Notes under the pieces: generated by a model | Told to the model about the DNA's origin: nothing | Seen by the model: the letters and a program-made list of their open reading frames with translations, nothing else | The model's database searches: none | In this document: piece after piece, positions 37,823-50,200 of the stretch | Numbering within the stretch: position 1 is the stretch's first letter | Layout of the letters: every line of letters begins with the position of its first letter | NCBI GenBank assembly: GCA_013399875.1 | Contig: VXAZ01003270.1 | Location: 85,176 to 149,175 of the forward strand | Reading direction: 5' to 3' | DNA length: 64,000 nt | Origin: Gymnorhina tibicen | Lineage: Eukaryota > Chordata > Aves > Passeriformes > Artamidae | Position numbers and translations under genes: made by a program

Positions 37823-40800
37823 GATGAAATATTAACCAGGAACACAGAAAAGGGTTTTGTAAAGCTGTAGTTTTGCAAAAGGAAAAATTCTCACTCAGTA
37901 AATCTTTGCAAGTGTTCTGCCTTTCTAAAAAATAATGAAAACCTATACAGGAAACTTTTCAGGATCATACACAAACTGCCTAAGTTAGATATCCTGGTAT
38001 ACAAAAGAGAAATGTTTCTTTCCCATTGCACAATTCTGACTTACTAAATCAGGACCCTAAAACTCATAGATAAGGCAGCTAAAGGAAAGAAGCACCCCAC
38101 AGGTCTCCAGAGGGCAGCTCAGAACCCCGATAGTGGGCAGCTGCTCTGGAAACAGTTTAAGAAAGGAGATTTTAGAGTTGTGCTCCCTGGAATTCCTATA
38201 TGTTCAGCCAATTAGCATTCAGTGTCATAAACACCCACTGGTAGCTACTGATAACCAAAGCATAAGCTCTGGAATAACCCTGAAGAACTGAAAAATGGAG
38301 TATCTCTTTAAATGCATAATAACTTTCAGTACATATATGCATCTAAGATGTACTGAATCAGGTTTCAATTCCTTTGGTGTTTTCTTTCTTTCCTTTCCTT
38401 AAAAGTACCCTCAATTAAAAGCATGTCCACTTTTCAGAGGCCAATTGCAACTGTTTTTTAGAGCTATACAAGGGTTTGTCATACTATTTCAGCCTTTTCA
38501 AACATATGCTGAATATGCTATTTCTTCATAGGAAGTATGCTTTCAAACCTTTATCTTTATTCTCATTATCCTCAAACTATTTCAGGTTTTAATTTAGAAA
38601 TGGAACGACTTGTAGATTCTTCCCATGACCACAGATTCTTTCTTCCTTTAATGAGGTAGAAGTTGATGTCTCTTAATGGGAATGTCTGACTGTTCTGCTT
38701 CACAGCAATTCTTATATACTCAAGAATTATGGAAGTAATCACGTTCTGTAGGAATATATCTCACTACAGCGAGTGATATGGTTCTCAGATTTCCAATTTA
38801 CGTGTTTTAAATTAATGGCTGTTTACTCTGCTGTATAATAAAAAGGGTAGTTATCACTGGAGCTAATTCATTACACAGTACTTTATTTCTGAGATTCACA
38901 GTCTTTCCATGTACAGGACACAAAGTAAGCAATTACTGTAAGCATATATCTGTCAAGATGTAAGGTAACATTTAGATTACCTAAGCCACTTTTTGCAAAG
39001 ACTCATCACCATGTTGTTTAAAAGACTTTAAAAGAACGTATTTGTCATCCAAAATTGATTAGGAAAAAAGCAAATTGGGAGAAACTGAGGACAAGAGGTT
39101 AAAGCACCAACAATCTAATTTTTAATATAACGTAGATTTCATTCACTACTGGTTTAATTTAGACCATTTGTTCAGAACTGCCTTCAGCATTTAAGGGAAA
39201 ATAAAACTGAATGATATTGTCTACTCTGTAACACAGCAGTCAATAAATATCCTTGAACACACATTTCATCAATTCTACTTCTTAGTACGAGAAAAATTTG
39301 AGTATCTTTATTCTTCAGAAAAGTTCAGATCTGCTTTTTATTCTTTGGAATCTTACCACATCAGTTGTAAGCAGAACAGGCAAGGCAGAAAACTTACCAG
39401 AGAAAGAAAATCCATCTAGGAAGGGAATCATCATCTACCTGGTGTTTTCTTGGGCTTGCAGTGTTTTCTCTGATTTAAGGGGAGGGGGATAGCAGGAACT
39501 GTTTAGAAACACTGGGTTAAACATTTGAAATAGAAAAAGATTCCCAGCTGAAGATGGCTAGGATTGCCTAGGATACACAGACAGTACTTTAAAATAAACT
39601 AAATACAGGCAAAAAAGAGACATTCTTCAAATGTTACTTGCTTTGTTGTTTGTTTTTTATCAACATTTGCAATGATTAAATATGCATAAATTCTACAGCT
39701 AGACTATAGGAAAAGATATTAGAGCTTTTAAAGGGAAACTACCAGTATTGAACAAATGGTAGTATTCCTTTTTTCCATGCGTATATAGCTGCAATGCTGA
39801 AAGAGCAACACAAGTGGAAAACACAGGCAAAGACTTCTGAATTACAAAACTTTCAGTATTCTTCAAAACTGTTGGCAGTGTTCACCTTTATAGTATTTAG
39901 GTCAATTGAAGTCAGTGTGGTTTTGTTGCACAACATTTGGTGGAAGAAGGGTTTAATATAGTTAGGAGCCTTTTTGCATACAATAAATGTATTTTCATAC
40001 AGATTTCTTTAATTGCTTCTCTCAATTGCTACTCTAATTTTGAATTAAGCTACAGAATTCACAGAGTTTTATAAGAAAAAAGTAATTAATTCCTGAGTGT
40101 GTGTATTTCTCTCTTTTAAAATTCTATATTGCTGAACCCTTAGAAATATTTATCTATTAAGATAAGTTTTGTTATATATTTTAAGCATGATTATTTTGAT
40201 GCTTTTTAGTCTAAGTTATGTGATCATCTCTCTACTTCTTAAATGCAAATCATGAATGTTCTATATAAATGGAACAGTCTGAAAAGTAAATCGTCCTAAA
40301 ACTCTCAGTAACTAAAAAGGCACTGGTACATTACGGAAGTATTGAAAATAGCTGGTTATTATTTAACAAAGGAAAAACTGATTCTGAGCATGAGCAACTT
40401 TATGTTCTCTCATTAAAGAAGTTGATCTACTAAAAGACTTCAAAGCTTTAGCATTACTGTTTGAGAAATGTGATGCTTACTCCTTTAGTCAACAAAGCAA
40501 AATAAAACTCAAATCCTTTATTGTGATGCAAAATATTTTCAAGATGCAATAACTCATTTCTCCATTCAAAATCTGAGAAAGTGTAATTGAAATTGTGATT
40601 TATTGAGATATTTGAAGAAATAAGAGATGTTATAAAGTTGCAAAAATAGCATCCAGTGGTCAACACTATGCAAGATTCAACATTAATCGAAGACTTACTC
40701 CAGGTGATGGTTCAGACACTGAATTAGGCTTTTGTCCAAATATCAGAGTCATAGTCATGATTCTGAAATCCAGATCTAGCTAATAGATCTGAATACATAT

Positions 40801-41125
40801 GACTGCAATACAAATGATATATGAAGAACTCATTGCAGCATCTGATCCCTCTTGTAGTTTAGGTCATCTCCCATTCAATCTCTGAACCAGTATAAACAGT
40901 ATGACATCTTAGGGAGTACAAACTGTGGCTGTGCATTGACTGTAAAATGCTTTGGGCAAAATGAAAGACTTGAAGACGTTTATTCTGGAAATTACATTAC
41001 ATGCATGATTTTATTATGCTACTGAATTATAGATATGGCAGTTCATTCCTGTGTCATCCATGAGCCTGTCATTGTAAGCAAAAATAAAGAATGGGTTTTT
41101 ACATGTGTGTGTAAACTAAATCACT

Positions 41126-41151
41126 ATGTGTATATGTATGTATATACACAC
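41126..41151 (+). repeat. TG/TA purine-pyrimidine palindromic repeat
   Basis: The run tgtgtatat-gtatgt-atatacaca has 9-base complementary arms, so it is both alternating purine-pyrimidine and able to form a hairpin. It is probably only a degenerate dinucleotide repeat. Confidence 0.7.
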
Positions 41152-42388
41152 AATTCAAACCTGTACAGAACTTCTTCCTAAATACACCTTTTAAAACCTA
41201 AATCTGAAATTTTAAATAAAATGCTGATTTCATTCTGCTCCATATGTCAAGTAAATTGGGAATCAAGATCTGCTTTTTGAGTATGTAAAGGTGATATTTC
41301 CTTTTCCTAAGCCTTTTAATTTACTTTTAAGTAATAAATCACTGGGTGCTTATTAGTGAAAACTAAAGAAAATATTTTAAAATTCAAAAAAATATTTTCA
41401 CTTAGTTTAGTACAACACGAAATCTTTCATTTGCCTTTTGTTTGCTTACAGGAGTACTTTCTCTGCCAATATCTCAGAACATATGAAATTTCTGTTAGGA
41501 ACATTTTCACTGTTGAAGTAATCACTTGAAAATGTAAAATGCAAAATTAAATACAACAGGTGAGAAAAAAAAAAACATCATATTTTCTTTTCAAATAGTG
41601 ATTTCAACCCTTTAGAGACAACATAGAAATCCATGCAATAAAATTTCAAAAGAAATACAGTGAACAACATGTTGAAAAAAGTTTACCACCTTTAACCAGA
41701 ACATTATCTTCTTTTGTCAAACACTTTTTACTGCTTTTGAGAAAATTGATCTGTAAACAAAACGCTGCACTGCCTTGACAAACAAAGCAACACTCGACAT
41801 GAATTCATGAATAGAAAGCAGTGTTACTGCCAATTTTTAAAATGTAGCACATGCTAATATCTTGAATTAAAGCCTAATTAACACATTGGGAGTGTTTCTA
41901 CTGAGTTCAGTGAGCCCATGGTGTCCATCTCAGTGTGCACCTCACTAGGCTTGTCAGAGAAAGCAGGTGATGTGACTCTACCTGCATTTAAACATCATCG
42001 GCTCAGGCTCAGTAATACAGACTTTCCTCTAGATGTAGTCACTGGAGATTTTAAAGATGGATAACTATCACATCTGTTTCGCACACAGTGAGGCTAAGGC
42101 TCAGAGGCTTTACAATTCCCACAGCAATTGCCTTGTAGACTCTATTTCTCCTTGGTCAGTGTAGAGTGTTCCATTTTCCCTTGCTACAGCATTTCCACTG
42201 TAACACTGGAAAATCAACAAATTAAAAAAAATTCTCTATTTGAGAACACAAGGAATGGCCACAGAATTCCTAAAAAGTATTTATTCTGACCTTAGAGTAA
42301 AGCATTTCATGTATTTTTCTTTTTTAATAAAACCTCCTTGGATACAAGGATAAATAGTGAAAAGTCCAGTGCAATTACTTTCCACAGA

Positions 42389-43840
42389 TCATAGAATCAT
42401 AAAATTGATTAGGCTGGAAAAGACCCTAAGATCCTCAAGTCCAACCATTATCCCAGCACTGCCAAGTCCATCACTAAATCATGTTCCTGAGAACCACATC
42501 TACAAGTCTTTTAAATACCTCCAGGGATGGTGACTGAGCCATTTCTCTGGGCAGCCTGGTTCAATGCTTGAGAATCCTTTTAGGGAAGATATTTTTCCTA
42601 ATATCCAATCTAAATATGCCCTGGTGCCACTTGAAGCCTTTTCCTCTTGTCTACCACTTGCTACCTGGGAGAAGATGCCAACCCCACCTGGCTACATCCT
42701 CCTTTCAGGCAGTTGCAGAGAGTGATAAGCTCCTCCCTGAGCCACCTTCTCTCCAGGCTCAACACCCCCAGCTCCCTCAGCTGCTCCTCACAGGACTTGT
42801 GCTCCAGACCCTTCTCCAGCTCCGTTGCCCTTCTCTGGTCATGCTCCAGCCCCTCAATGTCTTTCTTGCAGTGAGGGGCCCAGAACTGAACACAGGATTA
42901 GAGGGGTGGTCTCAGCAGTGCTGAGGACAGGGGGACGGTCACTGCCCTGGTCCTGCTGGCCACACCCCTGCTGATCCAGGCCAGGTGCCATTGGCCTTCT
43001 TGGCCACCTGGGCACAGGCTGGCTCATGTTCAGCTGCTGTCCACCAGCACCCCCAGGTCCCTTTCCACTGGGCAGCCTTGCCAGCCCCTGTTCCCAGCCT
43101 GTAGTGCAGCCTGAGGTTGTTGTGACCCAAGTGCAGGACCCGACACTTGGTCTTGCTGAACCTCATACAACTGGCTTTGGTCCATCAATCCAGCTTGTCC
43201 AGATCCCTCGGTAGAAGCTCCCTTCCCTCCAGAAGATCAATACTTCCACCCAGCTTGTTGTCATCTGCAAACTGAGAGTTCACTCAATCTCCTCATTCAA
43301 GTTGTTGATAAAGACATTAAACAGGATTGGCTCCAACACTGAGCCCTGGGAAACACCAGTTGTGACTGGCCCCCAGCTGGGTCTAGCTCCAGTCACCACT
43401 GCTCTGAGCCTGGCTGTCCAGCCAGTTTTCTACCCAACAAAGAGTACACCTGTCCAAGCCATGAGCAGCCAGTTTCTTCAGGAGAACGCTGTGGGAAGTG
43501 GTGTCAAAGGCTTTATTAAAGTCCAGGTAGACAATAACCAGAGCCTTCCCTTCACCTACAAAGCAGGTCACCTTGTCATAGAAGGAGATCAGGTTGGTCA
43601 CCTGCCTTTCACAAACCTATGCTGGCCCGATCCCCTGGTTGTCCTGCATGTCCTATGTGATTGCGTTCAAGATTATCTGCTCCATGTCATTCCCCAGAAC
43701 CAAGGTCAGACTGACAGGGTTATAGTTCCCCAAATCCTCCTTCTGCCATTCTTAGAGATGGGCGTCATACCAGCTAGCCTCCACTCACCTGGGACCTCTC
43801 CAGTTAGCCAGGGCTGCTGGGAAATGATCTGCTATGCAAG
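42389..43840 (-). mobile_element. CR1 LINE, 1.45-kb 5'-truncated copy with RT palm
   Basis: This is the best CR1 copy in the window, lying on the minus strand. Its 3' end is at 42389 (atcatagaatcataaaattg, the reverse of the octamer tail). The minus-strand reading gives reverse-transcriptase landmarks in order. The left-hand motif A region, DFNKAFD, is encoded at 43523-43503 inside an open frame (43601-43383) that also reads KKLAAHGLDRCTLCWVENWL. The catalytic FADD box is at 43271-43260. After that come KCRVLHLGHNNLRLHYRLG and VAKKANG near 43160-42985, and finally the thumb/C-terminal part and 3' UTR. Frame breaks (for example a stop just before FADD) make it inactive. The 5' edge near 43840 is truncated at a point corresponding to LTGEVPGDWRLA. 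The 186-codon plus-strand frame 43302-43862 is antisense to this ORF. Confidence 0.96.
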
Positions 43841-46800
43841 TATAAATTCCCCTCCTCATTAATTAATAATTAGCATAAAGAATGAGATCTTTCTGAAGGT
43901 GGGATAAAATAAGTGTGTTGATGGAGACAGGCTTCAAAGTACATACAGATGGTGGGGGTTACTATGTGTGTATGAAGTGTTAAAGGGAAACACCAACTGA
44001 AAAGAGATGAAAACAAGACATCTAGAATGGACTGTATTTCTTTGAAAATTACTATAGCTGATGTGCTGAAATATTAAAACTGACATAGTAATTGCTTACA
44101 TTTGGGTAAGTAAACATTTCCCTGATCCTCTCCAGCGTAATTGACCATTAGCTTTCCTTCAGTATCTTTCCTGCCTGTACTTTTAGAAATAAAATTATGG
44201 GGAAGGACACATGCTGGGACATAGCATCCCCTCTCATGCTGTAGGTCAAATTAAATACTGTAGTAAAGATGTAATAGATTTAGTTAGATTTTCAGAAGTG
44301 TATTATTTTATGCTGTATCAGCTAATCCTACTTAAAACATAAAGCAGAAAGACGTCATCTGCCACTGAAGGAAGACAAAAGGAGCCACTGGCAGCTTAGC
44401 CTTTCTGAAAGCCACTTGTATTCAGTATCTGAATTTGGGTTTTGGAGCCTAGCTATATATTCTCACCAAATACCCTTAAACACTTCAGAATTCTCTTTTT
44501 TTTTGATAAAGTAATCCCAAGTAAATTCAATAAAAAAATACATGCTTCCCATTTCCCGCAACAATTTATATAATTTACCTTAATGTTACCACTTGATTTA
44601 TAACAAATGGATATTTTTACTTTGTTTGCTGTCCTTTGTCATCACAATAATTGTGCAAAGTGTGGTGCTATATCCCATGGTCTACCTGGAGATTTTGTGA
44701 CGTCAGTGTTGAAGCTAAATCTTTGAAACCACCTACTTAACAAAAAGCCATATGCAAGCAAGCCTTTTGTCACTCCTCAGGTCTCTCGCCTTTTCCCACA
44801 GCTCTCTGACAGCACCATTATTAGAGAATCACCATCCACTTTCCCACCCTGTCCAAGTTCCTCCTTTCCTCCCACCCCAACCTTTCACTATGCATGTGCA
44901 CATTAAAGAAGAAGGCCTTTAACCTTGATTCAAGTGTAGGGCTGTTGTAATTTTCTCTCCTTCTTCCCTGAAACATAATGTCAGTCATTTCTGAGCAAAA
45001 GTCCAAGGGGAATGTTTTCACACTGCTGCAAAGAACAACTAAATCTCCCATATCAAATAGTATTACTTATTGAGTAACTCAGTTAGTGTACTCCATATTT
45101 AAAGAGTCATTTATTGCTGTTACTCCTATTGAGCATCTTTCTTCTTAATCCAAAACTGCAAGTTTATTTGCAGTCCAATCCGTTTACTGTGGAATCAGTG
45201 CATAGTGAATGTACCCAGCACCTCATAAAAATAATGTAGTGTCCAGCAAGATGTGGTGTTTTATGCCAGTCCAACTCCTGGCAGTGTTTCTGTTGCTTTA
45301 TAGGATATTTTTTTTAGCATTCAGAAATAGCAGAGAGAATGCTAAAGTAGAGTGTTTGCAAATTAAATGGAAAAACCTAAGGAACACTCATCTTCTCTTG
45401 AAAAATTCTTGTGTGTAAGGAAATGAAAATTTGCGTGTATTTGTATTCAAAGGAAATGACTGGGCAGAGGATAATATCCCTACATGAATTTTAAAGCTTT
45501 CAGATTCTTCAGACACAGACATTTCTAACTGTTTTAATAAAATTGCTTTGTAGATAATGCACTGTGTTTGACTCTTACTAGAACACCTGCTTCATAATGC
45601 TCAATCATGACATTAGAAAAATAATTAAAATATATTAAATTCATAATACTCCATCGTTCTGTGTAATGCAACATTTAGCACTAAAGAGCAGCTATTGAAT
45701 GACACTTCCAGTGAATGGAGCCAGAATGTCTGGTCATTAGATGATAGAAGCAATATTTTCGGTAGTAAGCAGATGTCAAATGAATTCATCAATACAAATA
45801 AAAATCTGCTTAACAGGATCTAAACTCCATCTTTTAAAGCATCAGTAATTTAATTATGTTTTCCATACACAAAGGACAAACTTATATTTTTTACTGGAAA
45901 TGACTTTTGCTTTGGAGTGCTAAAATAGTAAAACAAGGAAGGAAGGAAAACAAACATTCAGGAAAGTCTCCAAAGGAAGCATTGGTCCTCTTTCATTTGG
46001 GATGAGTTGCAGAACCCTTTCATAACACATTTGACATCATCTTCTGGACCACCAGTATGCAGAAAATGACACTGCTACAATGACACCCAGTACAAACACA
46101 CATACAACCCATTTTCCTGTTGATAGTTCTCTTAAATGAAAATGTTGGATGGCATAAACTAGTGTATATATATATATATATAATACAAAAACTATATATA
46201 TATATATATGATTGAAGGAACATAAAGTAATTAGATTACTCTGTTGCCTTTTCCACGTTGGTTTTTTTCACTCTTGTCCTTCCTTTTTAAATGATGCCTT
46301 TCCAAAATTAAAATAGAATGAAAGCCCATGGGCTTGTTTGAATCTGCATAATACCATTCCAGATGCTCTGCTTTATCTTTGGCCTTCAGTAACAGTTAGG
46401 TAAAACATAGCCCAGTTAATTTGGAGGCCCAATTTTTTAAGAAGAATAGAGAGTTCTGGATTACACAGAATAGAATTCAACAGAATTAAGACCATGTAAT
46501 CTGAAATACCATACACAATTCCCTTGTATTTCTGTCATAAAAAATGCCTTCTAATCCTTTTGTCTTCTTGTAGTGGTTCTCCTGACATGCATTCCAATCT
46601 GTTTGGGCTTTGACTATGGTGACAGTTTTCCTCAACATTCTTCCTGAGGCAGAATCCTACAAAAGGATTCAACAAAACAAACAAAATTACTATCTCTGTA
46701 TATATTAAATTTTCTACCCACTACTCATGCATTTTCTCTGTATTATCCTACAAATATCCTTTTTTTTTGATGCTCTTTGAGGTGAACTGTTCTCTTCCAG

Positions 46801-47190
46801 GAAAAATATCTACACAGTGACCAATTTTGCCCTACCCTTTCACAGAACTGGGAGGGCTTTTCCCTTGACTCTCCAACACTCTCAGTGCGACTAGTCAGAA
46901 GTTTGCCCAGATAAAATTAAGCAGATATTTTTTTTCCTTTTTTTTTTTTGCCTCTGCCCTCTGGACTCACCTTGCTATAATAATATGCTGGTCTACTTCT
47001 TTCTGTTTGACATAGTTTTAACAGTTTCATCATAGTCAAATAATTCTTGATATCAAGCCTATCATTAAGGTAATAAAATTCTCTTTGGCTCTTCTGTAAT
47101 TATACTTCTGCCTTTTTCTTGTCTACCACTCTTCAGACAATTTAAGTATCACCTGCATGATCCAGTTCATAATTTACATTTGCTTGAGGC
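43841..47190. other. Non-coding AT-rich sequence
   Basis: No gene recognised. Simple TA repeats occur at 46165-46209. A segment around 45620-45860 is rich in ATTA/TAAT motifs and looks like uninterrupted single-copy DNA. It could be a conserved non-coding element, but that cannot be judged from one sequence. Confidence 0.55.
46165..46209 (+). repeat. Pair of (TA)n repeats
   Basis: Two perfect TA runs (46165-46182 and 46193-46209) are separated by ten bases (atacaaaaac). Being self-complementary they could pair to form a hairpin or cruciform. The minus-strand frame at 46020-46223 reads through them (repeated Y-I residues) and is an artefact. Confidence 0.95.
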
Positions 47191-47241
47191 TGTAGCAGTT
47201 GACCAACTGTGGTACCTTCCAACCTTACCATTCTGTGATAG
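47191..47241 (+). mobile_element. CR1 LINE extreme 3' tail
   Basis: The bases gtaccttccaaccttaccat, followed by tctgtgata, match the end of CR1 (ggtcccttccaaccct, then accattctgtgattct). About 50 bases are recognisable, with no preserved octamer array. Confidence 0.6.
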
Positions 47242-50200
47242 GTAAGATCATGTAAACTTTATTAGTTTTGAGTTTCTTTGTACAGCTAGAGTTTATTGCA
47301 GAAGTCTGAACAAATTGCCCATTATGTAAGGGGGATAGACTGTAACCAAAAGGGGATGCTTCTAGCTGTAGCTTTCCAGTTATGACTGTGCTATCTACAG
47401 TCACACTTTACAATACAGTGTAGGCAGGCTGGCTAGAGATGAGGCAATCTGCAAGAGGCTAATTTGTTGGAGGTATGGACTTCAGTTCAAAAGTGAATGA
47501 AACAGGAATTGGAGATAAACTAAATCAAACCTTGTGAGACCATAGAAACTTAAGGTTTGTGTTGGAGTGCTTGGATCTACTGCTGGCTGCTTCATTATTT
47601 TCTGTTTAGCAGATACATTTCTGGCAGTGGAACAGAGGACTCCCTCTCAGTGATTCAATTCTTAGGAGCAATGAAGCTTCCTCCAGCATTCAGCTGGAAG
47701 TTTCCTCTCCATTCAGCAGCAAGCAACTGATTGCTTCTTGCACAATCAGGGACCACTAACCAGGCTATGGCATCGTACCTGTGCATTTGCCTCTTCCCTG
47801 GCTCCTCACGAAACGGAACCCCTGACTCAAACTTGGGGAATGGCTCAAACTACAGATAGTCCAGTAATGAAATTTATCCTCTTACCTTTCAACAGAATGA
47901 GTGCTGTACTTTTATTTAAAAAACATAACTCTCTAAAAAGGAGATTCAGTGATGTGCATTGTTAATGACTGAGTCAAACTGTGGTGGCCTCAGTGGGATA
48001 CAGGGCTTGTCCCAGTCATCACTGCTTGCCTTTGGCATGCTCTAGGCATCTGCATGTTGAACATATAGATTTTGATTGGCTTCTTTCTGGTGTCTAACTC
48101 TTCTCCTTTTCTACAGTGAGTCTCAGTGATAGGTTTCAAGATCTTATTCTGGTAGCCAAAACTGCTGATAATGATATATGATACCTTTAATAGCCTTACT
48201 AATTAGCCTATTCTTCCATAGGTTCATGTTCCAGTGTAGATAACATAGAACATGTTAGGAAAAATAGTAATATAAAAAGAGGCTTCATGTGCTACTTTGT
48301 CATACTTATAGCCTGGACTTTCTCTGCAGCAATTATCCTCTGAATTTCCGAATCAATTTTTAATTTTCACCTAGAGAATTACTAAAAAAAAGTAGTACTT
48401 TAAAAGTTGCATCCATGATATGCTCCCCTATTTTTTTATTCCTGTTGATTTCTGAAATGACCATGATAGGAGAATAAGGATGTGCTAATGAAACTCACAG
48501 TCACATTTTAGTGACTGTGTCTACAGCCAACAGCTGGCTGGTACCGACTGAGGCTTGCATTGCTTTTCATATTGCCAGAAGCCTTTGAATATTAAAAGCT
48601 GGTCTTTAGACAATTTTTTTCCTCCTGCAACTGAGTCCAGACTTGCCATTGTCCATTTGCAAAATGGACAAAATGCCTGCAGTTTTCGCATGCTCCACAT
48701 GTATTGCAATTACTATAGTTCTCTGCGTGGCTCTTGTTGACGTGTAGATGCTGGCCTTAACTACTCAGAGCTACTGGCTTATACACAATGATTCAGAAAA
48801 TTCCCTAGTACACATCACTGAAATTCATTGCTGCATGCAGAAGTGTGCATGGGTGTGAAAATATGCGGGTGTGTGTAAATAAATCCCTTTAAGGCCCCTG
48901 TAGTGACCCTGTAGCTGATGTTATGAAGCAGGAAATCCAATTATACCTCACTTAGCGTGCATAACTAAAAATGTTATTATTGGTCATAAAATTATCCAGC
49001 CCTTTCAAAAATCAAATCTATGAACTATGTGACTGTACTCCTCAGGCTGACTTCATGCTGTGTGAGGAAGCGCTTCCTTTAATTTGTTTTAACTCTGCCC
49101 GCATTACTGAAGGTGGCACTTCGGTGTGAGAGAAAGTTGGGGTGAAGTGGCTAATTTTCCTTCTAAAATGCCTGGGAATTTTCCAGCAAACTCCTGGAAG
49201 TGCACAGAACTTTTACATACACTATATGGCATTTCCCGAGTCAAAGCAAAACAACAATCACCACCGACAACAATATCTGTTTTCGAAATGTGCACTAAAA
49301 TGAAATGTCAACACTTTGATGAACAGCTTCTGTAGCAAAACAGCGTGTATGTGACCAAATGGCAACAGACCACTGTTTACACGAAAAATGAGCATATTGA
49401 AATAAAATTACCCTGAACAGCAACATTCCATGCTATTTAAAAAAAAAAAATCCCCATTAGAGGCAGTAGCAAGCCACAATATCTTTTAAAACCTTGAGCA
49501 TATACAAATTCATCATGTTGACAAATGAGGTAGATGAGAATTAAGAAAGATCATCAGTATTTACTGTGCTGTGAATTCCTCTCCTAAAACTTCAGTTCCA
49601 AGGGGAACACTCACTCACAGAGTCACAGTGGACAGGCTGCAAACCGTGGAGGTTTCAATGACAAGGCACCAGTGTTCAGTCCAGTGCTCTGGAGTATCTT
49701 CTTTCTCTGGCTGAAGGGATATTTTATCCCCACTAAAATAAATTCTTTCCCCCAATTCAGCACCTTGGTAATATGAGCCTTGACATGATTTACTTCAATT
49801 TTCCTATAAATATCCTCTGAACATTAACTTCCATAAATGTATTTCAGGACGCAGGTCCTTGAGGATGCCTACACAAGCTAGTTTATTTGTATTTAGAGAA
49901 TAGAAAAAAATGTTGCATTTGTGTATTTCCCCATGCTGCTAGTAAACTAGACAAGCTTAATGGTGCAGTAAAAAACATATTAATCAAAAGTTCAAGTCAT
50001 ATTTTTATATACCGGTAGTAGAGGTTATAAATAAGACAAACAAAATCCCAGTTGAGACTGAATGCTTGAAAATTGACTGTTTCTTAGCTGGTCACTCTCC
50101 CTTACTAAGGACAGTCATGTTTCAGAAATCACAGGTGACAATCACAATTCAAAATCTTTTGAATTTTACTTGCAATTCGGAAAAAAAATCCAACATTGTC

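Larger units (their letters stand above)
34683..42388. other. Non-coding AT-rich sequence, 7.7 kb
   Basis: No gene, RNA or transposon recognised. Open frames are all below about 80 codons. Simple repeats at 37784-37822 and 41126-41151 are listed separately. A 10-base perfect inverted repeat with a 13-base loop lies at 38325-38357 (ttcagtacat...atgtactgaa) and is about as frequent as expected by chance. Confidence 0.6.

Noticed and set aside
38325..38357. Perfect 10-base inverted repeat as a hairpin RNA or terminator
   Set aside because: Roughly one such stem with a short loop is expected by chance in 64 kb, and no other RNA-gene feature is present.
39393..39415. Minus-strand 18-nt microexon (acceptor cccttcctag, donor CTG|GTAAGT)
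   Set aside because: Splice-like matches are common and an 18-nt exon gives no independent support; no partner exon was seen.
43302..43862. 186-codon plus-strand open frame as a gene
   Set aside because: It is exactly antisense to the CR1 reverse transcriptase copy and shows no own motif.
46020..46223. 67-codon minus-strand frame
   Set aside because: It reads through TA repeats, giving alternating Tyr-Ile residues.
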